Below, in pieces: positions 8,463 through 17,006 of a stretch of DNA of 64,000 nt (positions are counted from its first letter, which is position 1; the number at the start of each line of letters is the position of its first letter). Position numbers and translations under genes: made by a program. Below the pieces are notes generated by a model. That model worked only from the letters and a program-made list of their open reading frames with translations, made no database searches and was not told the origin of the DNA. Origin of the DNA: Thalassobacillus_A hwangdonensis (GTDB taxonomy: Bacteria > Bacillota > Bacilli > Bacillales > Halobacillaceae); contig NZ_JBHTKL010000001.1 in assembly GCF_042675915.1 (NCBI RefSeq), forward strand, positions 1,364,001 to 1,428,000, written 5' to 3'.

Positions 8463-9429
8463 TGTTGTTCTCCCCCTCTTCATCTTCTGTTTCTTCACTT
8501 GCAGGAGGAACCACTGTACGTGCATTTTCCTGACCTAACGGAAGGTATTTCAATGTATTTCCATCATCATTCATAATATACACATTTGCTGATGGCAGGA
8601 CTTTCTCCAACGTTTCCATCACCAATCGTTGTCTAGTGACTTCTTCGTTATTTTCATATTCTGCAAGTAATGCATTGAAACCAGCAATATCTCCCCTTGC
8701 CTGTTCCATACGAGCTACCTTATCCCCTTCTGCACGCTCGATGATGGCATCTTTCTCCCCTAATGCTTCTTCTGTCTGCTGGTTCTTATATTTGTTCGCT
8801 TCGAAAATCTTTGTATTCTTTGTTTCCCTTGCGTCCGTTACTTTCGTAAATGCTTTCCGGACATCTTCATTAGGTAAGTCGACTTCCTGAAGTTTTACAT
8901 CACTGATGGAGATTCCGATGTCATAGGTTTCCATTCGGTTGATCAATTGTTCACGTACATCATTTTCAATCTCTGCCTTACCGGATGTAAGCGCGTCATC
9001 GATCACCGTCGTACCGATGACTCCTCTTAAAGAGGCAGAGGTGGCATTGAATAATACTTGGTCCGGATCCTCTGCATTGAATAAGTATTTTTCCGGATCG
9101 ATGATTTTCCATTGGACGACCAAATCCGCTTCTACGATAAAGTCATCACCAGTAATCATCCGTGCAGTATCCTTGCTCTTGGACCCATCTTCTGAATATC
9201 CGAAGTCCAGGCTGAACGTCTCTTTTGATAGTTTTTCAACCTCCTGGACGGGCCAAGGCAATTTAAAATGAAGACCAGGCTCTGTAATGGCATCTTCTGC
9301 TTCCCCGAATGTCAGGATGACCGCTTGTTCGGATTCGTCTACAGTGTACCAGGACGTAATTCCGACTATGATCAGAATGATTCCGATGATGATCATTCCT
9401 GTCCAGCTGTATATCTGTTTCAGGCTCAT
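8455..9429 (-). CDS. hflK: HflK-like SPFH/band 7 membrane protein
   Basis: 324 residues: one membrane segment near the N-terminus (about 10-31), SPFH domain with the family motif ESEQAVILTFGEAE and the long helical region rich in Glu/Ala, ending in a very acidic tail (EETEDEEGENNNE). Expected outside face of the membrane or membrane-proximal, in complex with HflC. The second ATG is chosen because GGAG lies seven bases before it; the first ATG almost touches that site. A sigma-W-type promoter 38 bases upstream indicates expression under envelope stress, fitting an SPFH role in membrane organisation or proteolysis control. Confidence 0.9.
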   Translation of the reverse strand: MSLKQIYSWTGMIIIGIILIIVGITSWYTVDESEQAVILTFGEAEDAITEPGLHFKLPWPVQEVEKLSKETFSLDFGYSEDGSKSKDTARMITGDDFIVEADLVVQWKIIDPEKYLFNAEDPDQVLFNATSASLRGVIGTTVIDDALTSGKAEIENDVREQLINRMETYDIGISISDVKLQEVDLPNEDVRKAFTKVTDARETKNTKIFEANKYKNQQTEEALGEKDAIIERAEGDKVARMEQARGDIAGFNALLAEYENNEEVTRQRLVMETLEKVLPSANVYIMNDDGNTLKYLPLGQENARTVVPPASEETEDEEGENNNE

Positions 9430-9466
9430 TCTCATTCTCCCCTTTTTTATGTAGTCACAGTATTTA

Positions 9467-9493
9467 TACGGTCGAAGCTCATAGAACGTTTCA
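9467..9493 (-). promoter_or_regulatory. Sigma-W-type (ECF) promoter of hflKC
   Basis: TGAAAC (9488-9493), 17-base spacer, CGTA (9467-9470) followed by TAAAT on the minus strand. The elements are those of Bacillus sigma-W; the usual spacer is about 16. The same hexamer, spacer and the following GTTC recur before the PspA operon at 38490-38516. Confidence 0.7.
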
Positions 9494-9544
9494 GTTTTGT
9501 TACAATTCTTTTACGAAAAATTAATCATTAATTAGTGGAAAGGC

Positions 9545-9660
9545 GGCTGGGAAACTACTCGCTTTCCTGTGGGGGATCTGTCGAGCCTCCTCGGTCGTTT
9601 TACTCTCTGTGGGGTCTCGCCTAGCCCCTTCTCCCACGGGAGTCTCGAAGTTTCCCAGCC
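9545..9660 (+). repeat. Palindromic intergenic repeat, copy 2
   Basis: 116 bp with perfect arms GGCTGGGAAACT / AGTTTCCCAGCC. Same length as and highly similar to the copy at 33443; similarity continues for about 40 bases beyond the right arm (to about 9702). It lies in a 407-base gap between hflK and phoR that also holds the hflK promoter and the phoR terminator; no gene is seen there. Confidence 0.88.
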
Positions 9661-9734
9661 ACCCTAAGTGTGATTGGTGAACGATACTGGACATGTATGA
9701 TTTTCAGAAATCAGGGCGTAGACAAATAAAAAAA

Positions 9735-9759
9735 GACGGAAGCGAGGGTTGCTTCCGTC
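9735..9759 (-). terminator. Intrinsic terminator after phoR
   Basis: GACGGAAGC / GCTTCCGTC stem with a seven-base loop, followed on the minus strand by TTTTTTTATTTG; about 80 bases beyond phoR. Confidence 0.85.
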
Positions 9760-9836
9760 AAACAAGAAAACACCTTGGATGAAAGGGTTTCGAGAATATT
9801 TTACCAATTATTATTAAACGTAATATGAAAAGAGTA

Positions 9837-11588
9837 TTAAGATTGTGTAAATGATTTGTGAAGGATAACCTTAAAGGTCGTACCTTTCCCAATTTCACTT
9901 TCCACTTCCACTTTTCCTCTATGCGCTTCGATTATATGCTTGACGATTGCGAGGCCGAGCCCTGTCCCACCTGAATTCCGGCTTCTGGCTCGATCGACAC
10001 GATAAAAGCGCTCAAAGATTCTTGGTATCTCTTCTTGTGGTATCCCGATGCCAGTATCACGTACAAGGATGATCACATTCTCTCGTTCCTCTGACAGGGA
10101 AACATTGACTTTTCCACCTTCAGCTGTGTAATTCACTGCGTTCAGCATCAAGTTCACGAACACCTGCTTCAGTCTTGGCGCATCTCCCTCCACCACTGTT
10201 TCACCATCTATACTCATATCTAATTCGATCTGTTTTTGGTCTGCTGCATGCTGAACAATTGGAACGATGTCTTTTAGTAGATCTTGAAGATTAAACTCAG
10301 TCACATTCAATTGGAAGTTTGACTTCTCCAGTTTTGAAAGTTCAAGCAAGTCATTAATCAATGACTGCAAACGTCCACTTTCTTTCAAAATGATGTGCAG
10401 GAATTGCTGCAGAAGTGCTTCATCCTTCATTGCCCCATCCAATAATGTTTCTGAAAATCCTCGAATCGATGTGATCGGTGTTTTCAATTCATGCGAAACA
10501 TTCGCCACAAAATCTTTCCGCATTTCCTCGAGGTGCTTCATTTCTGTAATGTCATGGAAAACGAGCACCACTCCTTTCCATTTACGTGATGCCGTAAAGA
10601 TAGGAGCACCGGTAACTTCCAGATGTCGACGTTCAATATTGATCGGCAATACAAATGTTTCCCGTACAGTCTCTTCAAGCATGAAAATATCCTGGACTGC
10701 TTCATGGATTGCCTCATGCTTGATTGCATCGTAATATAAGGAGCCTACATAATCTTTGCTGTTACCTCCAAAGCTGTCCAGAAAAGCTCGATTGACTAGA
10801 TGGATGTATCCTTTTTCATCAATAAGAATCAATCCGCTCCCCATATTGTTGATGACCGCTTCAAGTCGCTGTTCCTGCATCCCCTGTTCCATCGACATCG
10901 TCTGAAGATTACGTGCAAGCACATTGATGGAGTTGCTCAATTCACCTGCATCACCGAAATATCCATCATATGTTCTTGCTCTGTAGTTTCCCTTTGCGAG
11001 TTCTGATGCTGCATCAGAAGCTGATCGAATCGGTTTGATATACTTTTCGAAAATATTGTTGCCAATAACGAGAACTGTAACTAACAAGAAGACGAGCATG
11101 ATGCCTATCAACAGCCAGATGTTCTTGGAAATGTTCAGGATGGAATCCACAGGGGAAACGATGACTAGTGTCCCGCTCAACCCATCGATGTCCACCGGAA
11201 TAGGATAATAGAAAATATGCCCTTCCCATTTACCTTCATTTGTCTGATTCAATCGCCCCTCAGCATGTGCTTCTACTAAGGATTGCTCTTCAGAAATGGA
11301 TCCCAATGCCTGTGTCGTATTGATGATCAGTTCATCTTTTTCATTAAAAAAAATCAGTCCCATCTCAACATCACGACTGAACGCTTCCAGATCCGTTTCA
11401 TCAATCTCTTCATTTTTGGCGTATTCTTCTAAGTAAGCGAGAATGATGCTACTTTCATTCTCCATCCGTTCTTCAAAAAGGCTGACAATGTAGCCTTTGG
11501 TCAATTGTCCAAGAACGATTCCCAGGCCTACCATTACTATGATGACCAGAATCATATATGGTAGAAGTATTCTGGAATTTTTCTTCAT
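9837..11588 (-). CDS. phoR: Phosphate-limitation sensor histidine kinase PhoR
   Basis: Membrane sensor kinase that phosphorylates PhoP when phosphate is short. 583 residues: TM1 (about 9-30), extracytoplasmic sensing domain to about residue 160, TM2 (about 163-185), HAMP linker, PAS domain (NNMGSGLILIDEKGYIHLVN), HisKA with the phospho-acceptor His in FVANVSHELKTPITSIRGF, and an ATPase domain with N box LMLNAVNYT, DTGIGIP and GGTGLGLAI. The ATG directly follows the phoP stop codon, with GGAGG inside phoP, so the pair is one operon. Identity rests on domain order and on the mdh-phoP-phoR-polA context. Confidence 0.93.
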   Translation of the reverse strand: MKKNSRILLPYMILVIIVMVGLGIVLGQLTKGYIVSLFEERMENESSIILAYLEEYAKNEEIDETDLEAFSRDVEMGLIFFNEKDELIINTTQALGSISEEQSLVEAHAEGRLNQTNEGKWEGHIFYYPIPVDIDGLSGTLVIVSPVDSILNISKNIWLLIGIMLVFLLVTVLVIGNNIFEKYIKPIRSASDAASELAKGNYRARTYDGYFGDAGELSNSINVLARNLQTMSMEQGMQEQRLEAVINNMGSGLILIDEKGYIHLVNRAFLDSFGGNSKDYVGSLYYDAIKHEAIHEAVQDIFMLEETVRETFVLPINIERRHLEVTGAPIFTASRKWKGVVLVFHDITEMKHLEEMRKDFVANVSHELKTPITSIRGFSETLLDGAMKDEALLQQFLHIILKESGRLQSLINDLLELSKLEKSNFQLNVTEFNLQDLLKDIVPIVQHAADQKQIELDMSIDGETVVEGDAPRLKQVFVNLMLNAVNYTAEGGKVNVSLSEERENVIILVRDTGIGIPQEEIPRIFERFYRVDRARSRNSGGTGLGLAIVKHIIEAHRGKVEVESEIGKGTTFKVILHKSFTQS

Positions 11589-12281
11589 TTACTTAGGTTC
11601 CTCCATTTTATAGCCTAAGCCACGGATGGTTTTGATGTAGACCGGCTTTCTCGTTTCCGGTTCAATCTTTTCTCGTAAGTGGCTGACATGTACATCCACA
11701 ATCCTGGTGTCGCCTGCGAAATCATAGTTCCAAACGGCGCTGAGCAACTGATCTCTTGAGAGTACACGGCCTTTATTCTTAGCAAGAAACAGGAGAAGCT
11801 CGAATTCTTTAGGTGTGAATGTCAACGGCTGCTCCTTGATGGTAGCTTCATACTGTTCAGGATAGATCGTCAAATCTGCTATTACCAGACGATCACTATC
11901 TTCCTGCTTGGGTTCTCTGGTGGATCTTCTCAGAATTGCTTTGATTCTAGCCACCACTTCTCGAGGACTGAATGGTTTGGTCAAATAATCGTCCGCCCCC
12001 AATTCCAATCCAAGGATCTTATCCAGTTCATCATCCTTTGCAGTAAGCATCAGTACTGGTGTATCCACCTGTTTCTGACGCATCTTTTTACAAACTTCCA
12101 TTCCATCCATTTCCGGTAGCATGACATCCAGGACGATCATGTCATAGGAATTCTGTTCTGCTTTTTGCAAAGCAGTTGCCCCATCATAAGCTACATCTGT
12201 CTGAAAGCCTGCCTGCTCGATATTGTATTTCAGTAACGTTACAATTGATTCTTCGTCATCTACGATCAGTATCTTTTCCAT
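11589..12281 (-). CDS. phoP: Phosphate response regulator PhoP
   Basis: OmpR-family regulator of 230 residues. Receiver domain with phospho-acceptor Asp52 (IVLDVMLPEMDG), acidic pocket VDDEES, conserved Thr/Lys (MLTAK; LTKPF); then a winged-helix DNA-binding domain (about 130-227; FTPKEFELLLFLAKNKGRV, VDVHVSHLREKIE). AGAGGTGAG precedes the ATG. First gene of phoP-phoR. I could not make out convincing PhoP direct repeats in its own promoter region. Confidence 0.94.
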   Translation of the reverse strand: MEKILIVDDEESIVTLLKYNIEQAGFQTDVAYDGATALQKAEQNSYDMIVLDVMLPEMDGMEVCKKMRQKQVDTPVLMLTAKDDELDKILGLELGADDYLTKPFSPREVVARIKAILRRSTREPKQEDSDRLVIADLTIYPEQYEATIKEQPLTFTPKEFELLLFLAKNKGRVLSRDQLLSAVWNYDFAGDTRIVDVHVSHLREKIEPETRKPVYIKTIRGLGYKMEEPK

Positions 12282-12414
12282 CTGAACTCACCTCTCACGA
12301 CTATTACTTCAATCATACAATGCAGGTGGGACAATAACCAATCTCATTTATGTAATCTTTACAAATAATTAATAATTAACCAAATCAGACGCCTTTAAAA
12401 GTGTTGCGTGTCGT

Positions 12415-12523
12415 GACTGGAGAAATGGCTCGCTTTCCGCGGACGAACGTTCGAGCCTCCTCACTACGTTGCGGGGTCTCTCTCGTACGTTTTTCCGCAG
12501 GAGTCTCACCATTTCCCCCAGTC
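12415..12523 (+). repeat. Palindromic intergenic repeat, copy 3 (divergent)
   Basis: About 109 bp, arms GACTGGaGAAATGG / CCATTTCCcCCAGTC. More diverged than copies 2 and 4 but keeps CTCGCTTTCC, CGAGCCTCCTC, GGGGTCTC and CAGGAGTCTCA in the same order and spacing. It lies in the 339-base gap between phoP and the MaoC-like gene, which otherwise holds only the phoP upstream region and a terminator. Confidence 0.75.
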
Positions 12524-12588
12524 CCTCCATGATTTTTTAAGCTTTATGCAGCTTAAAGTTAATCTCTTTGTCTAATTAAACATAAGAA

Positions 12589-12613
12589 AACCAAGCTCTT
12601 GTTGAGCTTGGTT
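12589..12613 (-). terminator. Intrinsic terminator after the MaoC-like gene
   Basis: AACCAAGCTC / GAGCTTGGTT stem followed by TTCTTATG on the minus strand, eight bases past the stop codon. Confidence 0.8.
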
Positions 12614-12620
12614 ACATATC

Positions 12621-13097
12621 TTAATAAAAATTTTCCAACGATCTTGCATTCATGGATTCTGGTTCATATGGAGGAACGACGGTCAATGTTCCTTTGACCA
12701 CTTCTGCCCCTTCTTCATCATATCCATGTACGAGCACTTCAACTTCATGCTTCGCTTCGTCGATGCCGGAGATTTCAAGTGTGAATTTCACTTCTGCATA
12801 ATGATAGACCGGTTTGTCGAATTCCAATTCCTGACGCTGGATATGACTACCCGGACCAGGGAGGTGCATGGAAACCAAAGAAGTGACCATCCCCACAAGC
12901 ATTACAGTTGGTACGACCGGACGCTTGAATGGTGTTTGTGAAGCATAATCATGTTGAATATATAGTGGGTTGGCATCATCAGATAACCCTAAGTACATAA
13001 GAAGATCACGATCTTCCACCGTTTTGGATGCGGTGTACGTATCCCCGACTTTTAAATCGTGCAGCTTCTTTCCCAGCTTTCTCTTTTTACCTAGCAT
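12621..13097 (-). CDS. MaoC-like hot-dog dehydratase family protein
   Basis: 158 residues with a single hot-dog domain. The sequence DDANPLYIQHDYA carries the Asp...Asn-Pro...His hydratase signature of (R)-specific enoyl-CoA hydratases, suggesting hydration of a 2-enoyl-CoA or enoyl-ACP-like substrate; the true substrate is unknown. It sits between phoP and mdh, as in several Bacillaceae, and is followed by its own terminator. AGGGGTGGG precedes the ATG. A perfect CcpA cre site lies just upstream of the coding region, suggesting repression by a good carbon source, which fits a role in fatty acid or polyester use (inference). Confidence 0.8.
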   Translation of the reverse strand: MLGKKRKLGKKLHDLKVGDTYTASKTVEDRDLLMYLGLSDDANPLYIQHDYASQTPFKRPVVPTVMLVGMVTSLVSMHLPGPGSHIQRQELEFDKPVYHYAEVKFTLEISGIDEAKHEVEVLVHGYDEEGAEVVKGTLTVVPPYEPESMNARSLENFY

Positions 13098-13111
13098 ATT
13101 CCCACCCCTTC

Positions 13112-13126
13112 ATGTAAGCGTTTTCT
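13112..13126. promoter_or_regulatory. CcpA cre site before the MaoC-like gene
   Basis: ATGTAAGCGTTTTCT matches the consensus WTGNAANCGNWWNCW at every fixed position. It begins 15 bases before the MaoC-like start codon, between that gene and the mdh terminator, where bound CcpA would block transcription. Confidence 0.65.
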
Positions 13127-13141
13127 TTCAAGTGCGAAAAA

Positions 13142-13166
13142 GGATTCGAGGTATTCCCCCGAATCC
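13142..13166 (-). terminator. Intrinsic terminator after mdh
   Basis: GGATTCG / CGAATCC stem followed by TTTTTCG on the minus strand, eight bases beyond the mdh stop; ends the citZ-icd-mdh unit. Confidence 0.8.
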
Positions 13167-13174
13167 CTTCTTCT

Positions 13175-14113
13175 TTATTGTAATACATTCATGACATTCT
13201 TAACAGACTCGACTGATTTATCAAGGGAAGCTTTCTCCTCATCAGTCAGATCCAATTCAATGACCTCTTCGATCCCATCAGCACCAAGGATTGTCGGTAC
13301 TCCAAGGTAAATGCCGTCGTAGCCATATTCCCCTTCAAGGTAGGCAATTGCAGGTATCACACGACGCTGATCCTTGAGAATCGCTTCTGCCATCTGCGTC
13401 AGTGATGCAGCCGGGGCATAATAGGCGCTGCCGTTACCCAACAGGTTGACGATTTCGCCTCCACCTTTTCGTGTGCGTTCAACAATCGCTTCCAAACGAT
13501 CGTTGGAAATCAATTTTTCAAGAGGTATTCCACCTGCAAAAGAATAGCGGATCAATGGAACCATATCATCGCCATGCCCTCCAAGCACAAAACCTGTAAT
13601 GTCTTTGACAGACAAATTCAGTTCCTGTGCTACGAAAGTACGGAAACGAGCCGTGTCCAACACTCCGGATTGACCGATCACCCGGTTTTTAGGAAAGCCG
13701 GATGTTTTGAAAACGGTATATGTCATTGCATCAACAGGATTTGTCAAAACAACGATATGACAGTCCGGAGAGTTCTTGACGATCTCTTTCGTCACGCTCT
13801 GCATGATCTTGGAGTTCGTCTTTACTAAATCGTCTCTGCTCATTCCAGGCTTACGGGCAATGCCTGCTGTGATGATGACCAGGTCGGAATCTTTCGTATC
13901 CGCATAATCGGAAGTTCCGATGATATTCGCATCGAATCCCTGCACAGGGCTCGCCTCAAGCATATCAAGCGCCTTGCCCTTAGTAGGGTCCTCCATGTCA
14001 GGGATGTCAACAAGTACAACATCTCCCAGTTCTTTCTGAGCTAACATAAGCGCGGTAGTCGCGCCTGTGAAACCAGCACCGATCACTGAAATTTTGTTGC
14101 GTTTAATTGCCAT
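13175..14113 (-). CDS. mdh: Malate dehydrogenase
   Basis: Oxidises malate to oxaloacetate with NAD in the TCA cycle. 312 residues, lactate-dehydrogenase-like type: NAD fold VIGAGFTGATTALMLA, substrate-loop arginines in ARKPGMSRDDL, TNPVD, and catalytic His in GGHGDDMVP. The Arg at the substrate loop (IARKPG) agrees with malate rather than lactate specificity. Lies 37 bases after icd in the citZ-icd-mdh order conserved in Bacillus. Confidence 0.97.
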   Translation of the reverse strand: MAIKRNKISVIGAGFTGATTALMLAQKELGDVVLVDIPDMEDPTKGKALDMLEASPVQGFDANIIGTSDYADTKDSDLVIITAGIARKPGMSRDDLVKTNSKIMQSVTKEIVKNSPDCHIVVLTNPVDAMTYTVFKTSGFPKNRVIGQSGVLDTARFRTFVAQELNLSVKDITGFVLGGHGDDMVPLIRYSFAGGIPLEKLISNDRLEAIVERTRKGGGEIVNLLGNGSAYYAPAASLTQMAEAILKDQRRVIPAIAYLEGEYGYDGIYLGVPTILGADGIEEVIELDLTDEEKASLDKSVESVKNVMNVLQ

Positions 14114-14150
14114 AATGATCCCCTTTCTTTTGCATCAGTTTGAAATGGAA

Positions 14151-15422
14151 TTAGTCCATGTTTTTGATTAGTGCATCACCGAACTCAGAACATTTAAGTT
14201 CTGTAGCGCCTTCCATCATACGAGCAAAGTCATAAGTGACCGTTTTATTTCCGATCGTCTTGTCCATCGCTTTCGTAATCAGATCAGCAGCTTCTCTCCA
14301 CTCAAGGTGCTCAAGCATTAGTACACCAGAAAGGATGACAGAAGATGGGTTTACTTTGTCCATACCAGCATACTTAGGTGCAGTACCATGAGTAGCTTCG
14401 AAGATTGCATGTCCTGTTTCGAAGTTGATGTTCGCACCAGGTGCAATTCCGATTCCGCCTACTTGCGCAGCAAGTGCATCAGAGATGTAGTCACCGTTCA
14501 AGTTCATAGTAGCTACTACGTCGAATTCTTTCGGACGAGTCAGGATCTGCTGAAGGAAGATATCAGCAATCGCATCTTTCACGATGATTTTGCCAGCTTT
14601 TTCTGCTTCTTCCTGTGCTTTGTTCGCTGCATCTTTGCCATCTTTTTCTACGATGCGGTCATATTCTGCCCATGTGAATACTTTATCGCCGAATTCCTCT
14701 TCGGCAACTTCGTAACCCCATGCTTTGAATGCACCTTCAGTGAACTTCATGATGTTTCCTTTGTGAACCAACGTCACGTTTCTGCGTCCTTCGTTCAGCG
14801 CATATTCAATTGCAGAACGCACAAGACGTTTCGTACCTTCTTCAGAAACAGGCTTCACACCAATTCCGGAAGTTTCAGGGAAACGGATATTTTTAACACC
14901 CATTTCATTTTGAAGGAATTCAACTACTTTCTTCACTTCTGGTGAACCTTTTTGCCATTCGATACCAGCATAGATGTCTTCCGTATTCTCACGGAAAATG
15001 ACCATATCAGTGTCTTCCGGGCGTTTTACCGGGGAAGGTACACCAGTGAAATAACGTACAGGACGAAGACATGTGAACAAGTCTAGTTCCTGACGAAGTG
15101 CTACGTTCAATGAGCGGATACCGCCACCGATTGGTGTAGTCAAAGGTCCTTTAATTGCAATCTTATATTCACGGATGTTATCCAATGTATCAGCCGGCAG
15201 CCATTCTCCGAATTTATCGTAAGATTTCTGTCCAGCATAAACTTCTTTCCAGTCGATGCTTTTCTCACCGTTATATGCTTTTTCAACAGCCGCTTCAATA
15301 ACGCGCTTTGCTGATGCCCAAATATCCGGTCCAGTTCCATCACCTTCAATGAAAGGGATGACCGGGCGGTTTGGTACATTAAGTACTCCATTATCTACTG
15401 TAATCTTTTCTCCTTGTGACAA
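14151..15422 (-). CDS. icd: NADP-dependent isocitrate dehydrogenase
   Basis: Converts isocitrate to 2-oxoglutarate. Contains PFIEGDGTGPDIW, the substrate-binding GGGIRSLNVALRQELDL with the serine equivalent to the E. coli phosphorylation site, HKGNIMKFTEGAFK, and MNLNGDYISDALAAQVGG. The start is TTG, giving SQGEKITV, because AGGAGGT ends seven bases before it; this yields 423 residues, exactly the B. subtilis length. The longer frame upstream has no ribosome site. Second gene of the TCA operon. Confidence 0.97.
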   Translation of the reverse strand: MSQGEKITVDNGVLNVPNRPVIPFIEGDGTGPDIWASAKRVIEAAVEKAYNGEKSIDWKEVYAGQKSYDKFGEWLPADTLDNIREYKIAIKGPLTTPIGGGIRSLNVALRQELDLFTCLRPVRYFTGVPSPVKRPEDTDMVIFRENTEDIYAGIEWQKGSPEVKKVVEFLQNEMGVKNIRFPETSGIGVKPVSEEGTKRLVRSAIEYALNEGRRNVTLVHKGNIMKFTEGAFKAWGYEVAEEEFGDKVFTWAEYDRIVEKDGKDAANKAQEEAEKAGKIIVKDAIADIFLQQILTRPKEFDVVATMNLNGDYISDALAAQVGGIGIAPGANINFETGHAIFEATHGTAPKYAGMDKVNPSSVILSGVLMLEHLEWREAADLITKAMDKTIGNKTVTYDFARMMEGATELKCSEFGDALIKNMD

Positions 15423-15557
15423 TCTGATTACCTCCTGTTTACTGGTTTGGATGTATTTGTTCCACTTTCCTATCATACGATAAATTAAACTGAATAAAAA
15501 GGATGAGCCTTAACCGAGCTGCATCAAAGTGCTGCAACTGCTCGATAGACATGATAG

Positions 15558-15575
15558 AAGCCGGTCTCCCGGCTT
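15558..15575. terminator. Hairpin between citZ and icd
   Basis: AAGCCGG / CCGGCTT stem just after the citZ stop. On the minus strand no T run follows, so it is more likely a partial terminator or mRNA-stabilising hairpin allowing read-through into icd-mdh. Confidence 0.45.
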
Positions 15576-15578
15576 TTA

Positions 15579-16694
15579 TCAGCGTTGATCGATAGGTTTA
15601 TAACTCTGTTTTTTCGGTCCGACATATTCTGCACGTGGACGGATCAGACGGTTGTTATCAAACTGTTCCAGGATGTGTGCAAGCCATCCGGAAACACGGC
15701 TGACAGCAAAGATCGGTGTGAACAAGTCATGATCGATGCCCAGGCTGTGATAGACAGAAGCAGAATAGAAGTCTACGTTCGCCGGAAGACCTTTCTCTTC
15801 TTTGATATAGTCTTCAATTTTGATAGACATGTCATAGTATTTGGAATGACCTGTAAGCTTGGTCAATTCTTTGGACATTTCACGCAGGTGCTTCGCGCGC
15901 GGATCACCTTTACGGTAAACACGGTGTCCCATACCCATGATCTTCTCTTTCTTCTCAAGACGTTCCTTGATGTAAGGAATCGCATTGTCCACTTCGCCGA
16001 TTTCAGACAACATCTTCATCACGCGCTCGTTCGCACCACCGTGCAAAGGTCCTTTCAATGCACCGATGGCAGCAGTTACGCCGGAATATACATCGGACAA
16101 GGTCGCTACACATACACGCGCTGTGAATGTCGATGCATTCAGCTCGTGGTCAGCGTGAAGCACCAATGCTTTATTGAATGCTTCTACCTCGATATCTTCT
16201 GGTTGTTTCCCGTTCATCATATAAAGGAAGTTCGCTGCAAACCCTAGATCACTTTTCGGTGATACAGGATCCTGTCCATTGCGGATACGTGCAAATGCTG
16301 TCACAACAGTAGGAATCTTTGCTTGAAGACGAAGTGCTTTACGCTTATTGGCTTCTTCTTCCATAACATCAGATTCCTCATCATAGAGACCGAGCATGGA
16401 AACTGCTGTACGTAGAGCAGCCATCGGATGAACCGTTTTCAAATCGTAGGATTTCAAATGAGTGATGACTTCTTCAGGGATTTCCATGCTGGAGACAAGC
16501 TCCTTCTTGAAGGAATCCAATTCATCTGAAGTAGGGAGCTTAAGGTTCCAAAGCAGGTAGATGACCTCTTCGAAACTGGAGTTTTCTGCTAAATCGTCAA
16601 TATCATAACCGACATATGTCAACTGATCGTCGATGATGGAACTGATCGAAGATTGCGTGGCTACTATACCTTCTAGACCTTTTGTTGCTGTCAT
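15579..16694 (-). CDS. citZ: Citrate synthase
   Basis: Condenses acetyl-CoA and oxaloacetate. 371 residues, typical of the short Gram-positive type II enzymes. Catalytic histidines lie in HADHELNAST and MGMGHRVYR, and the aspartate in the region NVDFYSASVYHSLG. Start MTATKGLEGIVA has AGGAG nine bases upstream; upstream codons in the same frame lack a site. First gene of citZ-icd-mdh. A sigma-A promoter with neighbouring cre sites points to catabolite repression as in B. subtilis. Confidence 0.97.
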   Translation of the reverse strand: MTATKGLEGIVATQSSISSIIDDQLTYVGYDIDDLAENSSFEEVIYLLWNLKLPTSDELDSFKKELVSSMEIPEEVITHLKSYDLKTVHPMAALRTAVSMLGLYDEESDVMEEEANKRKALRLQAKIPTVVTAFARIRNGQDPVSPKSDLGFAANFLYMMNGKQPEDIEVEAFNKALVLHADHELNASTFTARVCVATLSDVYSGVTAAIGALKGPLHGGANERVMKMLSEIGEVDNAIPYIKERLEKKEKIMGMGHRVYRKGDPRAKHLREMSKELTKLTGHSKYYDMSIKIEDYIKEEKGLPANVDFYSASVYHSLGIDHDLFTPIFAVSRVSGWLAHILEQFDNNRLIRPRAEYVGPKKQSYKPIDQR

Positions 16695-16803
16695 TAAATC
16701 TCTCTCCTTTATAAAAATTGTGACACTTATGTTGGATCGAATAAGGTTAGAAAACGCTTTACCTTCATCCATATAACTGTACAGGAATAAATCCCCACAG
16801 ACA

Positions 16804-16832
16804 ATTATAAAACAATCTGAAAAATATGTGAA
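16804..16832 (-). promoter_or_regulatory. Sigma-A promoter of citZ-icd-mdh
   Basis: TTCACA (16827-16832), 17-base spacer, perfect TATAAT (16804-16809) on the minus strand. Confidence 0.75.
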
Positions 16833-16847
16833 TTGAAACCGGTTAAT
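16833..16847. promoter_or_regulatory. cre-like site abutting the citZ -35
   Basis: TTGAAACCGGTTAAT fits the cre consensus except for one conserved C, and directly adjoins the citZ -35 element, a repressing position for CcpA. Confidence 0.5.
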
Positions 16848-16848
16848 T

Positions 16849-16870
16849 TAAGGATATTTTATCATCCTTA
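16849..16870. promoter_or_regulatory. Inverted repeat upstream of citZ, possible CcpC region
   Basis: TAAGGAT (16849-16855) and ATCCTTA (16864-16870) form a perfect dyad. On the minus strand the same stretch holds ATAA-N7-TTAA, one base from the CcpC half-site pattern ATAA-N7-TTAT. Protein identity is uncertain. Confidence 0.35.
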
Positions 16871-16902
16871 TTGGCGATTCCAGTCGAAATCGGATCTGTG
16901 TA

Positions 16903-16917
16903 TTGAAATCGATTTCA
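16903..16917. promoter_or_regulatory. Perfect CcpA cre site between citZ and ytvI
   Basis: TTGAAATCGATTTCA is palindromic and fits WTGNAANCGNWWNCW completely. It lies between the divergent genes, about 110 bases upstream of the predicted citZ start point and 90 bases before ytvI, so it could act on either. Confidence 0.65.
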
Positions 16918-17006
16918 AAATTGAACACATAGATGTAAACTAACCTATCCGTCTTACACTATATCACAATGACAGGAAAAATTCCCTTAGTTAGGAGGCA
17001 TTAACT

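Noticed and set aside
12300..12412. Possible PhoP direct repeats upstream of phoP
   Set aside because: TTGTAAAGATTACAT is weakly similar but the TTAACA-like hexamers with regular spacing are missing.
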